A stretch of 64,000 nt of DNA from Mycobacterium montefiorense (GTDB taxonomy: Bacteria > Actinomycetota > Actinomycetes > Mycobacteriales > Mycobacteriaceae): assembly GCF_003112775.1 (NCBI RefSeq), contig NZ_BFCH01000008.1, positions 78,828 to 142,827 of the forward strand, read 5' to 3'. The stretch's first letter is position 1; each line of letters opens with the position of its first letter. Shown here one piece after another: positions 1 through 9,460 of this stretch. Below the pieces are notes generated by a model. It worked only from the letters and a program-made list of their open reading frames with translations, was not told the origin of the DNA and searched no databases. Made by a program: the position numbers and the translations under genes.

Positions 1-1759
1 GAGGCTGCAGAAGTGTTGACACCGAAGGGATTTCGATCAAGTAGTCTGCGTAGGGCCGCACCGTGTCGTCACCCTCTTCGGCGATCACGATGGTCACCGC
101 ACCGCGGGTCTGAATCTCGCGGATGTTGGACATCAGCTTGGCGTGCAGCGTGGCCGATCCCTTGGGCGAGGGCATGACGACGATGACCGGCAGGTCGTCC
201 TCGATCAGGGCGATCGGGCCGTGCTTGAGCTCGCCGGCGGCAAAACCCTCGGCGTGCATATAGGCCAGTTCCTTGAGTTTCAGCGCGCCTTCCAGCGCCA
301 CTGGGTAGCCGACATGGCGACCCAGGAACAGCACCGTCGAGGATTGGGCGAAGCGATGAGCCAGCGCGGATACCGGCCCGATCGTCGCGAGCACCCGGGA
401 CACCAAGTCCGGCATCGCTTCCAGCTCACGGTATTCGCGCTCGACCTCGTCGGGGTACTTGGTGCCGCGGGCCTGCGCCAGCGCCAGGCCGACCAGGTAG
501 TTGGCGGTGATCTGAGCCAGGAAGGTCTTCGTCGAGGCCACACCGATCTCCGGCCCGGCGCGGGTGTAGAGCACCGCATCGCACTCGCGCGGGATCTGCG
601 AGCCGTTGGTGTTGCAGATCGCCAGCACCTTGGCCTTCTGCGCCTTGGCGTGCCGGACCGCTTCCAGCGTGTCCGCGGTTTCACCGGACTGCGAGATGGC
701 CACCACCAGCGTGCTGCGGTCCAAAACCGGGTCCCGGTACCGGAATTCGCTGGCCAGCTCGACTTCCACCGGCAAGCGCGTCCAGTGCTCGATCGCATAC
801 TTCGCCAGCAGCCCGGAGTGATATGCGGTGCCGCAGGCGACCACGAATACCTTGTCGACCTCGCGCAGTTCCTGATCGGAGAGCCGTTGCTCATCGAGCA
901 CGATGCGGCCGTTCACGAAATGGCCGAGCAGAGTGTCAGCGACCGCGACAGGTTGCTCGGCGATCTCCTTGAGCATGAAGTACTCGTAGCCACCCTTTTC
1001 GGCGGCGGCCAAGTCCCAATCGATATGGAACTCGCGATATTCGACGTCTTCGTTACCGTCGAAGTCGGTGATCCGGTAGCCGTCTGCGGTGAGCACCACG
1101 CATTGGTCCTGGCCGAGCTCGACGGCGTTGCGGGTGTGCGGAATGAACGCGGCGACGTCGGAGCCGACGAACATCTCGCCGTCACCGACACCGACCACCA
1201 GCGGGGTCGACCGTCGGGCCGCCACGATGGTGCCCGGCTCGTCGGCGTTGGCGAACACCAGAGTGAAGTGGCCCTCGAGTCGGCGCAGCGCCGCCAGCAC
1301 CGACGCGGCGAAGTCGCCGGCCGTCTCACCCTCGCGATACGCGCGGGCGACCATGTGCACGGCGACTTCGGTGTCGGTGTCACTGGCGAATTCGACGCCG
1401 GCCGATTCCAGCTCTTGACGCAGGGTGGCGAAGTTCTCGATGATGCCGTTGTGGACGACGGCGATCTTGCCGGCGGCATCGCGGTGCGGGTGGGCGTTGC
1501 GGTCGGTCGGACGGCCGTGGGTGGCCCAGCGGGTGTGGCCCAGGCCGGTGGTGCCGCGCAGGTGCTCCGGCGACATCTCGGCTACCGCTTTGTCCAGGTT
1601 TTCCAGCCGGCCGGCGCGACGGCGCACGGTCAGTTTGCCGTCGCCATCGACGAGCGCGATGCCCGACGAGTCGTAGCCGCGGTACTCCATGCGGCGCAGT
1701 GCGTCCATGACGACTTGGCAGGCAGGGGCCTGCCCCACGTAGCCGACAATTCCGCACAT
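1..1759 (-). CDS. glmS: Glutamine-fructose-6-phosphate aminotransferase (C-terminus cut by window edge)
   Basis: Makes glucosamine-6-phosphate from fructose-6-phosphate and glutamine, the first step of UDP-GlcNAc synthesis for peptidoglycan. The protein begins MCGIVGYVG; Cys2 becomes the N-terminal nucleophile of the class II glutaminase domain after Met removal. 586 residues are visible, and the family is about 624, so roughly 38 C-terminal residues lie beyond base 1; the last visible residues (RPYADYLIEIPSVSTLLQP) fit the SIS sugar-isomerase end. It is transcribed away from the gene at 2002. glmM lies 5 kb away on the same strand, giving two steps of one pathway. Confidence 0.97.
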   Translation of the reverse strand, partial: MCGIVGYVGQAPACQVVMDALRRMEYRGYDSSGIALVDGDGKLTVRRRAGRLENLDKAVAEMSPEHLRGTTGLGHTRWATHGRPTDRNAHPHRDAAGKIAVVHNGIIENFATLRQELESAGVEFASDTDTEVAVHMVARAYREGETAGDFAASVLAALRRLEGHFTLVFANADEPGTIVAARRSTPLVVGVGDGEMFVGSDVAAFIPHTRNAVELGQDQCVVLTADGYRITDFDGNEDVEYREFHIDWDLAAAEKGGYEYFMLKEIAEQPVAVADTLLGHFVNGRIVLDEQRLSDQELREVDKVFVVACGTAYHSGLLAKYAIEHWTRLPVEVELASEFRYRDPVLDRSTLVVAISQSGETADTLEAVRHAKAQKAKVLAICNTNGSQIPRECDAVLYTRAGPEIGVASTKTFLAQITANYLVGLALAQARGTKYPDEVEREYRELEAMPDLVSRVLATIGPVSALAHRFAQSSTVLFLGRHVGYPVALEGALKLKELAYMHAEGFAAGELKHGPIALIEDDLPVIVVMPSPKGSATLHAKLMSNIREIQTRGAVTIVIAEEGDDTVRPYADYLIEIPSVSTLLQP

Positions 1760-1877
1760 CATGACCAGGGTAGTGCAGATGGAGGTTCAGCCCGGCCTGT
1801 GGCGAGGCGATCAGGCGCTAAACCCCTGGTCAAACCGCATCGAGCGTGCGCTCTAGGCGGTTTTTGACCCGCCGGCG

Positions 1878-1900
1878 CAAGGCCGGACCTGCCGGCCTTG
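1878..1900. other. Perfect 9-bp-stem hairpin in glmS/hydrolase divergent region
   Basis: The arms CAAGGCCGG and CCGGCCTTG flank the 5-base loop ACCTG. It lies in the 242-bp divergent gap, about 120 bp upstream of the glmS start and 100 bp upstream of the plus-strand gene. It could be a leader hairpin or a protein-binding palindrome. No ribozyme core of the Firmicute glmS type is visible. Confidence 0.35.
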
Positions 1901-2001
1901 TCTGGGAACCCCAACGCCCCGACAGGCCGGTCGGCCTGCGGCAGCGGTGCTGGGACGGCGTCACATGGACGCATCGGACCCATCCCCGCTAACGTCAACG
2001 G

Positions 2002-2841
2002 GTGGCCCGCACCCGCAAGCTCGTCGCCGCCCTCAGCCGCCGTGGCCCGCACCGGGTTTTGCGTGGTGACCTGGCTTTTGCCGGTTTGCCAGGCGTGGTC
2101 TACACCCCCGAATCGGGGCTGAACCTTCCCGGCATCGCCTTCGGTCACGATTGGCTCACCGGCACGGCCCGTTATGCGGGTCTGCTTGAGCATCTCGCGT
2201 CGTGGGGCATCGTGGCCGGCGCTCCCGACACCGAGCGGGGCCTGGCGCCTTCGGTGCTCAATGCGGCTTCCGATCTCGGCACCGCCCTCGACATCGTGGC
2301 CGGTGTACGCCTTGGGCCGGGCAACATCAGCGTGCACCCCGCCAAGCTCGGGGTGGTGGGCCATGGTTTCGGGGCCTCGGCCGCCGTATTCGCGGCGGCT
2401 GGAATGCCGACCACACTGGCGGCGGTGGCCGCGGTGTTCCCGACCGTCACCGCTCCCCCGGCCGAACAGCCGGCAACGTCGCTGAAGGTGCCCGGCTTGA
2501 TCCTCGCCGCACCGGGAGACTCAAAGACGTTGAACGCCAACGCGCTGGCGCTCTCCTTCGCGTGGACTTCGGCCACGCTGCGCATCGTTAGCAAGGCCGA
2601 ACCCAGGGGGTTGGGCGAGGGCCGGCGACTGGCATCGGTGTTCGGGTTACCCGGCTCCGACCGCCGTACCCAGCGGTCGGTTCGTGCCCTGCTGACTGGA
2701 TATCTGCTCGCTACGCTGGCCGGCGACAAAACGTATCGCGACTTCGCCGATCCAGATGTAGTGCTGCCCAAGACGATTCCGGTCGATCTCGAGGATCCAC
2801 CCGTCGCGCTCGAAGAGAAGATCGTCGCGCTGCTGAAGTAG
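2002..2841 (+). CDS. Alpha/beta-hydrolase-like protein lacking the nucleophile serine (Rv3438-like)
   Basis: A 279-residue protein starting at a GTG (MARTRKLVAAL). The sequence around residues 100-130 looks like the strand-elbow of dienelactone-hydrolase/lipase folds, but the elbow reads G120-H-G122-F-G124, so glycine stands where G-x-S-x-G hydrolases have the catalytic serine. It may be a non-catalytic member or use another residue. Position next to glmS and size agree with my memory of Rv3438 (about 280 aa). It has no signal peptide and is probably cytosolic. Function unknown. Confidence 0.8.
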   Translation: MARTRKLVAALSRRGPHRVLRGDLAFAGLPGVVYTPESGLNLPGIAFGHDWLTGTARYAGLLEHLASWGIVAGAPDTERGLAPSVLNAASDLGTALDIVAGVRLGPGNISVHPAKLGVVGHGFGASAAVFAAAGMPTTLAAVAAVFPTVTAPPAEQPATSLKVPGLILAAPGDSKTLNANALALSFAWTSATLRIVSKAEPRGLGEGRRLASVFGLPGSDRRTQRSVRALLTGYLLATLAGDKTYRDFADPDVVLPKTIPVDLEDPPVALEEKIVALLK

Positions 2842-2846
2842 CGCGC

Positions 2847-3425
2847 CTATGCGGGCCAGCGCGACGTCAAAGTGCTTGGCGTCCACGCTGGCCAAGTAGG
2901 CGCGCCGACAAGCTGGCCAACGCTCATCTCAGCGACGATGCGAGGTCCTTTGAGTGCACTGTTGTCATAGAGGGTCGCGGAGTCGCACCGGGTGATCGCG
3001 GTGGCGACCAATGGCCAAAGGCGTTGGTACCGCTGACGAATCTTGTCCTCGGGCACCAGGTGCCCGCCCGCCGCGACTCGGTGCTTCACCCGCTCGACGG
3101 CCAGCTCTTCGGGAACGAGCAGTACGTGCAGAACGATGGTGTAGGACGCCGCGTGTGCGCTGTCGATCAGCTCGAGTTTGGACGGGTGGGAGAACACCGT
3201 TTCGGCGATGAACGATCGGTGCAGCTCAATGAGCCTCGCCCTGGTGTCGGCGGCTACCCGGGCGGCCTCATAGGAATGCGCCGCCGAGTCGCTGGGCCAC
3301 CGTTGCCTGGCTATCTCGTCGGCATTGACAAAAACGCTTTTCGGCAGCAGCCGAGCGAGGGTGAGTTCGACGAAGGTCGATTTGCCCGCTCCGTTCGGGC
3401 CGACGACCAGGTCAAGCCGGTTCAT
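2847..3425 (-). CDS. Zeta-toxin-like P-loop kinase (toxin of TA pair)
   Basis: A 192-residue protein opening with the Walker A motif GPNGAGKST at residues 9-17, as in zeta toxins and related small P-loop kinases. Known zeta toxins phosphorylate UDP-N-acetyl sugars and block wall synthesis; whether this one does is inference. Its ATG overlaps the stop of the antitoxin gene by four bases (3422-3425), the usual coupled antitoxin-toxin order. The last ~20 residues are low-complexity. The pair is absent at this place in M. tuberculosis as I recall it, so it is probably acquired. Confidence 0.85.
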   Translation of the reverse strand: MNRLDLVVGPNGAGKSTFVELTLARLLPKSVFVNADEIARQRWPSDSAAHSYEAARVAADTRARLIELHRSFIAETVFSHPSKLELIDSAHAASYTIVLHVLLVPEELAVERVKHRVAAGGHLVPEDKIRQRYQRLWPLVATAITRCDSATLYDNSALKGPRIVAEMSVGQLVGAPTWPAWTPSTLTSRWPA

Positions 3426-3850
3426 CGGGCCCCGGCGTTCACCTTCTTGCGTCGTTTGGGTCGCGGCTTGGAACTCAATACCACCGACTCACCATCGGGC
3501 CGGTATTCGACGATCTCGCCGGCCTGGTTAAGGGCCACAGTGGTGACACCACGGTTGGCCAAGAGCTCCCCGTAGTGGGATTCGTTGAGGTTTTCTTGGA
3601 TCGCCGCGGAGATTTCGGCGTTGAAGACGACGCCTTCTTCGACACTCAGCTCGCCCAGTTCCAGGTCCCCGGCCAGTGCCGCCTCAACCCGGCGACGTGC
3701 AGCGGAGTGCTGGCTCGACACTGAGCGCCCGACCCGGGCCCAGTGGTCGAGTTGCTGCTTGGCCGAACGGCTCTGCCGCGCCCCCTCAGCCGCGGCGCTG
3801 TCGACCAGGTCAGCGGCGAAGCGGGTCACCCGACCAGCGCTGTCAGCCAT
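3422..3850 (-). CDS. ParD-like antitoxin
   Basis: A 142-residue protein beginning MADSAGRVTRFAADLVDSA, with the stretch ARQSRSAKQQLDHWARVGRS typical of ParD-like antitoxins (ribbon-helix-helix style N-terminus), followed by a basic tail ending KPRPKRRKKVNAGAR. The ATG at 3850 is chosen because a GGAGGAG ribosome-binding site lies 5 bases upstream; the reading frame stays open further upstream but without such a site. It is translationally coupled to the zeta-like toxin. The DNA-binding N-terminus and the repeats just upstream suggest autoregulation. Confidence 0.82.
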   Translation of the reverse strand: MADSAGRVTRFAADLVDSAAAEGARQSRSAKQQLDHWARVGRSVSSQHSAARRRVEAALAGDLELGELSVEEGVVFNAEISAAIQENLNESHYGELLANRGVTTVALNQAGEIVEYRPDGESVVLSSKPRPKRRKKVNAGAR

Positions 3851-3862
3851 TTCTCCTCCATC

Positions 3863-3889
3863 TGTAGCAATATGTAACAAGTGTAGCAA
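3863..3889 (-). promoter_or_regulatory. Three direct repeats, probable TA autoregulatory operator
   Basis: Read on the minus strand, TTGCTACA, TTGTTACA and TTGCTACA occur in a row, starting 9 and 10 bases apart (plus-strand positions 3882-3889, 3873-3880, 3863-3870), directly before the antitoxin ribosome-binding site. A phase near one helical turn is what a ribbon-helix-helix antitoxin would bind cooperatively. Operator function is inferred. Confidence 0.6.
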
Positions 3890-3967
3890 AACGCTACGTA
3901 CGGCCCTGAACTCCAGACAGGGCACCACACAGCCACGCGTCACACTCGCCGTGATTAAGTGGCGTTC

Positions 3968-5011
3968 ATGCGAATCGGTATCGCCCTGGATTATTCGGGC
4001 GGCTTCCACGAAGCCGTCGACCGCATCGTCGAACTCGAGAAGTCCGGCATCGACATCGCCGTAGTGGCCGAGGCGTATTCGTTCGACGCTGTCAGCCAGC
4101 TCGGCTATCTGGCCGCCAAGACAAACACCGTCGAATTGGCCTCGGGGGTGTTCCCCATCTACATCCGCACGCCGTCGCTGCTGGCGATGACGGCCGCGGG
4201 TTTGGACTTCGTGTCCGACGGCCGATTCCACCTGGGCATCGGAACGTCCGGGCCGCAGGTGATGGAGGGTTTCCACGGCGTCGAGTTCGACGCCCCGATA
4301 GGCCGCACCCGCGAGATCGTGGAGATCTGCCGGAAGGTGTGGCGCCGCGAGCGGGTCCAATACGACGGCAAGTACTACCAGCTGCCACTACCCGCGGATC
4401 GCGGTACCGGTTTGGGTAAACCGCTGCAGCTGATCAATCACCCTGTGCGCGAACGTATTCCGATAACGATCGCATCGCTTGGCCCGAAGAACGTCGAGCT
4501 CACCGCCGAGATCGCCGAGGGCTGGCAGCCGGTCTTCTACCTTCCGGAGAAGGCCAGCACCGTCTGGGGCGAGGCGCTGGCCGCCGGGACCGCCAAACGG
4601 GATCCGGCGTTGGGGCCGCTGGACATCATGGTGCACGCGTCGACGGCGATCGGTGACAACGTCGAGGATCGGCTGGCCTGGGTTAAGCCGCAGCTGGGCC
4701 TCTACATCGGTGGCATGGGCGCCAAGGGACGCAATTTCTATCACAACCTCGCGACGCGCTACGGCTACGGAGGGGTTGCGGACAAGATCCAGGAGCTGTA
4801 CCTGTCTGGCCGCAAGAGTGAGGCCATCGACCTGGTGCCCGACGAGCTGGTGCGCGGGATGTCGCTGATCGGCCCACGCGGTTTCATCAAAGAACGCATC
4901 GCCGCCTTCGCCGAGGCGGGCGTCACGACGCTGTTGGTCAGCCCCGCGGCGGCCGACCCGAAAGAGGCCGTGCGCTTCGTCGAAGAAGTACTCGAGCTGC
5001 GCGGCGCCTAA
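3968..5011 (+). CDS. F420-dependent LLM-class oxidoreductase
   Basis: A 347-residue luciferase-like monooxygenase fold protein starting MRIGIALDYSGGFHEAVDR. An in-frame GTG at 3959 would add three residues; the ATG at 3968 is preferred because family members begin MRIG. It is full-length for the family and contains the conserved GRFHLGIGTSGPQVMEGFHG segment. I recall a close relative, Rv3520c. Substrate unknown; the cofactor is probably deazaflavin F420 as in most mycobacterial members. It lies between the TA pair and the ESX-associated genes, where I do not recall it in M. tuberculosis, so it may have arrived with the TA pair. Confidence 0.88.
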   Translation: MRIGIALDYSGGFHEAVDRIVELEKSGIDIAVVAEAYSFDAVSQLGYLAAKTNTVELASGVFPIYIRTPSLLAMTAAGLDFVSDGRFHLGIGTSGPQVMEGFHGVEFDAPIGRTREIVEICRKVWRRERVQYDGKYYQLPLPADRGTGLGKPLQLINHPVRERIPITIASLGPKNVELTAEIAEGWQPVFYLPEKASTVWGEALAAGTAKRDPALGPLDIMVHASTAIGDNVEDRLAWVKPQLGLYIGGMGAKGRNFYHNLATRYGYGGVADKIQELYLSGRKSEAIDLVPDELVRGMSLIGPRGFIKERIAAFAEAGVTTLLVSPAAADPKEAVRFVEEVLELRGA

Positions 5012-5015
5012 GACG

Positions 5016-6404
5016 TCACTGCCCCGCCTGCGGAACCTGGTCTGCGGCAATCTCACACGGCGTTGACCCCTCGGCCGCCAGCGCCGGCGCGGCGGCGGGA
5101 GCGGGCGTGACCGCCGGGGCAGCCGCGTCGGCGGGCGGTGCAGCGTCGGCGGGCGGTGCAGCGTTGGCGGGCGGCGGACCGTCAACCGGCAGGGGTGGCG
5201 TGTCGGCAGGCGGCGCAGCGCCGACAGGCTGAGCCTGCACGGCTTCCTTTGGCTCATCAGTCTTTTCAGCGTCGGCAGCATCACGCTCATCATCGGCGCC
5301 GTCATGGCGGTCGTCGGGGTGAAACGGATCGTCATCGGAGCTGTCTTCGCCGAAGGGATCTTTGCCCGCCGGATCGTCAAGCCCCGCCGAATCGCCAAAC
5401 CCGTCGGTCACCGAACCCAGCAGACCGCTCATTGCATCGACAATCTGGCTGGCCAGCCCGCCGAGTCCGCCGAGCCCGCCCAGGCCGCCGGCTCCCGTCG
5501 GCAAGGCAGAAGCATCTCCGGGCGCGTACGCCAAGTCGGACAGCAGTGGCGCACCGGGTGTCGACGGCGCAGCCGGGATGGAAGCCGGCGGCGCGGGCGC
5601 CGGGCCCGCCGCGACGCCGGGAAGCGCAGCGGCCGGCTGCGTCGCCGCCGAAGCCGTCGACGGCGCCCAAGCAACTGACGGCGCCCCAGGCGGGGACGGT
5701 TGCCAACCCGGTCCGAGGTCGCCGGGCATGTCGAAGTACGCCGCGGGAGCGGCAGCCATCCGGTCGTTCACCATGTCGTAGGCAGTCCCGAACGCGGCGA
5801 GCGATGAGCGCATGGCCGCCAACCAATCGTTGCGAATGTCATTGTTCACGTGAGGTTTTATCTGCTCCTGGACGATCTGATCGGCCGTCGACCGCTCACC
5901 CGCCCCGGCCGTCACCGCCGCCGCGGCGGCCAACCACGTCGACCGCTGCGCCTGGTTGCGATCGTCGATCGCGATGGCGGTACCGACCTTCGAGTCGAGC
6001 AGATGCCACAGGTTGTCGCGTAGCGATTCGCACCGCTGCGCGGCCGCCCGCACCTCGGTGGCGACGAGGTTGGCGGCATCGCAATGGCGTTGCAAGAACG
6101 CGACCGCGGCGTCGCTGCCCATCCCGGTCCATGCTGCAGTCAGATCGGAAACCTGGGCATGCTGAATCCGCAGGCCTTCTGAGGCCACGGCGGCCGCCGC
6201 CCGCAGTTGCGCGCAGTCGCGGTCGAGGACGTGAAGGTCCAGGCCGTCCTCACTGTCGAACCAGTCACGAATCTGGCTCGGGTGTGACGTCAGGTCCGGA
6301 TGCTCGTATCCCATTGTGTGGCAAGCCCGTACGTAGGCCTGGGTGTGCTCGACGGCAACCCTGCCCTCGGCGAGGCGCTCGGCGACGTCCAGCCGGTCAG
6401 CCAC
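5016..6404 (-). CDS. Ala/Pro-rich WXG-containing protein, probable ESX-associated (Rv3439c-like)
   Basis: A 462-residue protein with a GTG start three bases after the stop of the upstream gene, so translation is probably coupled. Residues ~1-230 are helical with the WTGMGSDAAVAFLQRH motif (W-x-G), as in type VII secretion substrates. The middle is Pro/Ala-rich, then GGLGGLGGLGGLA, and the last ~120 residues are Asp/Glu/Pro/Ala-rich and probably disordered. This resembles the architecture of EspB/EspE-type substrates. Rv3439c is described as an alanine/proline-rich hypothetical protein of similar size. Function unproven. Confidence 0.75.
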   Translation of the reverse strand: MADRLDVAERLAEGRVAVEHTQAYVRACHTMGYEHPDLTSHPSQIRDWFDSEDGLDLHVLDRDCAQLRAAAAVASEGLRIQHAQVSDLTAAWTGMGSDAAVAFLQRHCDAANLVATEVRAAAQRCESLRDNLWHLLDSKVGTAIAIDDRNQAQRSTWLAAAAAVTAGAGERSTADQIVQEQIKPHVNNDIRNDWLAAMRSSLAAFGTAYDMVNDRMAAAPAAYFDMPGDLGPGWQPSPPGAPSVAWAPSTASAATQPAAALPGVAAGPAPAPPASIPAAPSTPGAPLLSDLAYAPGDASALPTGAGGLGGLGGLGGLASQIVDAMSGLLGSVTDGFGDSAGLDDPAGKDPFGEDSSDDDPFHPDDRHDGADDERDAADAEKTDEPKEAVQAQPVGAAPPADTPPLPVDGPPPANAAPPADAAPPADAAAPAVTPAPAAAPALAAEGSTPCEIAADQVPQAGQ

Positions 6405-6407
6405 AGC

Positions 6408-6725
6408 TCAGGCGATTCGCGCCGCGGCATACAGCTCGGCATCGGCATAACGCTGCGCGCCGGACCGCAGCGCGACGGCGATCGCGACCGAAGCCCGCGA
6501 CCACTGCGACAACTGCGCCGTCAGTCGCTCCAGCTCGGCGCGTAACGCATCGCCGCGTGCGGTATAAGCCCGCCCGGCCGTGGTTCCGCAAAAAGCCAAC
6601 GCCGCCAGGTGATCACAGACAGCGCTGTCGATCAGTTCGGCGGCGGCCCGCAATTGGTCGGCAACCCGATGCACCGCCGCGACGTCGATTCCGGTGCGGT
6701 CAAAAGAAGCGTGTGGTACTCCCAT
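6408..6725 (-). CDS. Small EspC-like type VII secretion target (Rv3440c-like)
   Basis: A 105-residue helical protein (MGVPHASFDRTGIDV...) with alternating hydrophobic heptads and no signal peptide, resembling the EspC/type VII target family. The ATG at 6725 gives a length close to the ~103-residue orthologue I recall; a GTG at 6746 would add seven residues. It lies upstream of and nearly touches the W-x-G protein. The pair has the form of a small plus large partner as in other ESX substrate pairs. Secretion is inferred. Confidence 0.65.
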   Translation of the reverse strand: MGVPHASFDRTGIDVAAVHRVADQLRAAAELIDSAVCDHLAALAFCGTTAGRAYTARGDALRAELERLTAQLSQWSRASVAIAVALRSGAQRYADAELYAAARIA

Positions 6726-6772
6726 GCCTAATCCGACGCCGGACACCCCGCCGGGGTTCCCGCCCGAATGGA

Positions 6773-8110
6773 TTAGCGCGCCGCGCTGACCGCTTCGGCG
6801 ACGCGAGTCGCCACCCGCTGCGCGATGTCTTCTTCGGGCGCTTCCACCATGACCCGAATCATCGGCTCAGTTCCCGAGGGGCGCAACAGGATTCGACCGG
6901 TATCGCCGAGTTCGGCCGCTGCCTCGTCGACCGCGCTGCGTACCGAGGGCGCGGCGGCCGCGGTGGCCTTGTCGGCGACCTCGACGTTGATCAGCACTTG
7001 TGGGAACGACTGCATCGGCGCGGCCAGGTCGGCCAGCGACGAGCCGGTCTGCACCATGCGGGTCATCAAGCAGAGCCCGGTGACGATGCCGTCGCCGGTG
7101 GAACCATGCGCGGGCATCACGATGTGGCCGGATTGCTCACCGCCCAGGCTGTACTCGCCGGAGCGCAGCTCCTCTAAGACGTAGCGGTCGCCGACCCCGG
7201 TGGTGCGGACCGTGACCCCCGCCTCGCGCATGGCCTGATGCAGCCCGAGGTTGCTCATCACGGTGGTGACCAACGTGTTGGAAGCCAGGTCGCCGGCTTC
7301 CTGCATCGCCAGCGCGAGCACGACCATGATGGCGTCGCCGTCGACGAGCTCGCCGCCGGCGTCGATGGCCAGGCACCGGTCGGCGTCGCCGTCGTGCGCG
7401 AGGCCCAGGTCGGCACGGTTCGCGAGCACCGCCGAGCGCAGCGGGCCCAGGTGCGTCGATCCGCAGCCGTCGTTGATGTTGAGGCCGTTGGGCTCGGCGT
7501 TGATCGCGATAACCCGGGCGCCGGCGGCCCGGTAGGCGCGCGGTGCGGCCGACGATGCCGCACCGTGGGCGCAGTCGACGACCACGGTCAGGCCGTCGAG
7601 CGGCTGGGTGCTGGCCTTGCCGACGTGGCGCAGGTAGCGATCGGCGGCGTCCTCGGCGTCGATAACGCGACCGAGCCCGGCGCCGACGGGACGCAATCCC
7701 GGACCGGCCGCGACGAGTTGTTCGATCTGATCCTCGGTGTCGTCGTCCAGCTTGCGGCCGCCGGGCCCGAAGATTTTGATGCCGTTATCGGGCATCGGAT
7801 TGTGCGACGCGGAGATCATCACGCCGAAGTCGGCGTCATAAGCGCCGGTCAGATAGGCCACCGCGGGGGTGGGCAGGATCCCGACCCGCAGCGCGTCAAC
7901 ACCCTGGCTGGTCAGGCCGGCGATCACCGCGGCTTCCAGCATCTCGCCGCTGGCCCGCGGATCGCGGCCAATCACGGCAACGTGTCGCCCCAGCTTTCCC
8001 GGCCCGGCCAGGCGCCGCGCCGCGGCGGTGCCCAAGGCCAGGGCCAGCTCGGCGGTCAACTCGCGATTCGCGACCCCACGCACACCGTCGGTGCCGAATA
8101 GTCGACCCAT
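6773..8110 (-). CDS. glmM: Phosphoglucosamine mutase
   Basis: Converts glucosamine-6-phosphate to glucosamine-1-phosphate for UDP-GlcNAc synthesis. At 445 residues it is normal length. It shows [15 protein letters not shown] at the start, the active phosphoserine loop [14 protein letters not shown], the metal loop [11 protein letters not shown] and the C-terminal phosphate-binding [15 protein letters not shown]. It lies downstream of rplM-rpsI, a common arrangement in actinobacteria. Confidence 0.97.
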   Translation of the reverse strand: MGRLFGTDGVRGVANRELTAELALALGTAAARRLAGPGKLGRHVAVIGRDPRASGEMLEAAVIAGLTSQGVDALRVGILPTPAVAYLTGAYDADFGVMISASHNPMPDNGIKIFGPGGRKLDDDTEDQIEQLVAAGPGLRPVGAGLGRVIDAEDAADRYLRHVGKASTQPLDGLTVVVDCAHGAASSAAPRAYRAAGARVIAINAEPNGLNINDGCGSTHLGPLRSAVLANRADLGLAHDGDADRCLAIDAGGELVDGDAIMVVLALAMQEAGDLASNTLVTTVMSNLGLHQAMREAGVTVRTTGVGDRYVLEELRSGEYSLGGEQSGHIVMPAHGSTGDGIVTGLCLMTRMVQTGSSLADLAAPMQSFPQVLINVEVADKATAAAAPSVRSAVDEAAAELGDTGRILLRPSGTEPMIRVMVEAPEEDIAQRVATRVAEAVSAAR

Positions 8111-8257
8111 CGCACAAACCTCTCACAGTGATGTCATGCGCACAAAGCGCACTTACTTTTGTGACCGCAACCGCGCACGTTTACGCGACGACACGCCGAA
8201 GACGGCGGACATAAGTCGCACAAAGATACGCGGTCGCGGCCAGAAAGTGATCGCTGA

Positions 8258-8805
<548 letters not shown>

Positions 8806-8809
<4 letters not shown>

Positions 8810-9249
8810 TGGGCCACCTGCTTGATCTCGAACGGAGCCGGCTGTTGCGCGGCATGCGGGTGCTGCGGGCCGGCGTAGACGTGGAGTTTTTTCTGGATCT
8901 GACGGCTGAGCTTGTTGTGCGGAAGCATGCCGACGATCGCGTTCTCGACGACGCGGGTGGGGTGCTTTTCCAGCAGCTCGCCGATCGTGCGCTTACGCAG
9001 ACCGCCGGGATACCCCGAGTGGCTGTAGGCCAGCTTGTTCTTCAGTTTGTCGCCGGACAGGGCGACCTTTTCGGCGTTGATGACGATGACGAAATCGCCG
9101 CCATCGACATTGGGTGCGAACGTCGGCTTGTGCTTGCCGCGCAACAGGGTGGCTGCCGCGACGGCAAGGCGGCCAAGCACTACGTCCGTGGCGTCGATGA
9201 CGTACCACGACCTCGTGGTGTCACCCGCCTTTGGCGCGTAGGTGGGCAC
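8806..9249 (-). CDS. rplM: 50S ribosomal protein L13
   Basis: A 147-residue protein, normal for mycobacteria. The GTG at 9249 ([20 protein letters not shown]) is chosen by homology and by an AGAAGG site nine bases upstream; the frame is open 31 codons further but that part is not L13-like. First gene of the rplM-rpsI pair. Confidence 0.95.
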
Positions 9250-9415
9250 AGCGCTTACCTTCTTTTCTCTCGGGTGGATCCCGGTTCGAGCCGGGTGCCG
9301 GTCAGGCGTCCACGGTTGGGGTTTGGTCTCGGCGACCGACATTGACCCGAGTCCCCGGCGTACCGCACGCCAACCGAGCAGCTTACCGACCCATATCCCC
9401 GCAGGTCAAAATGAC

Positions 9416-9455
9416 TGTGTGGTCCCGCCGGCTCTCCTTCCGCCGGGACCACACA
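9416..9455 (-). terminator. Hairpin terminator after esxT
   Basis: The outer arms TGTGTGGTCCCG and CGGGACCACACA form 12 bp, extended by three more pairs after one mismatch, around an 8-base loop. It begins five bases after the esxT stop on the minus strand and is followed by a short T run (CATTTTGACC). It separates the ESX-4 esx genes from the rplM promoter region. The rest of 9250-9460 shows no gene. Confidence 0.75.
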
Positions 9456-9460
9456 GGGGC

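Noticed and set aside
143..1867. Plus-strand open frame of 574 codons
   Set aside because: It is the antisense shadow of glmS; the minus strand has full glmS motifs and high-GC codon bias keeps the other frame open.
1760..2001. glmS ribozyme/riboswitch
   Set aside because: Only a simple hairpin is visible, and the glmS ribozyme is not known from mycobacteria.
3851..4360. N-terminal extension of the antitoxin frame to 312 residues
   Set aside because: The extension lies opposite the LLM gene and the true start has a strong ribosome-binding site at 3850.
5138..7177. Plus-strand open frame of 679 codons
   Set aside because: Arg/Pro-rich, no motif, runs opposite three well-supported genes; typical GC-rich shadow.
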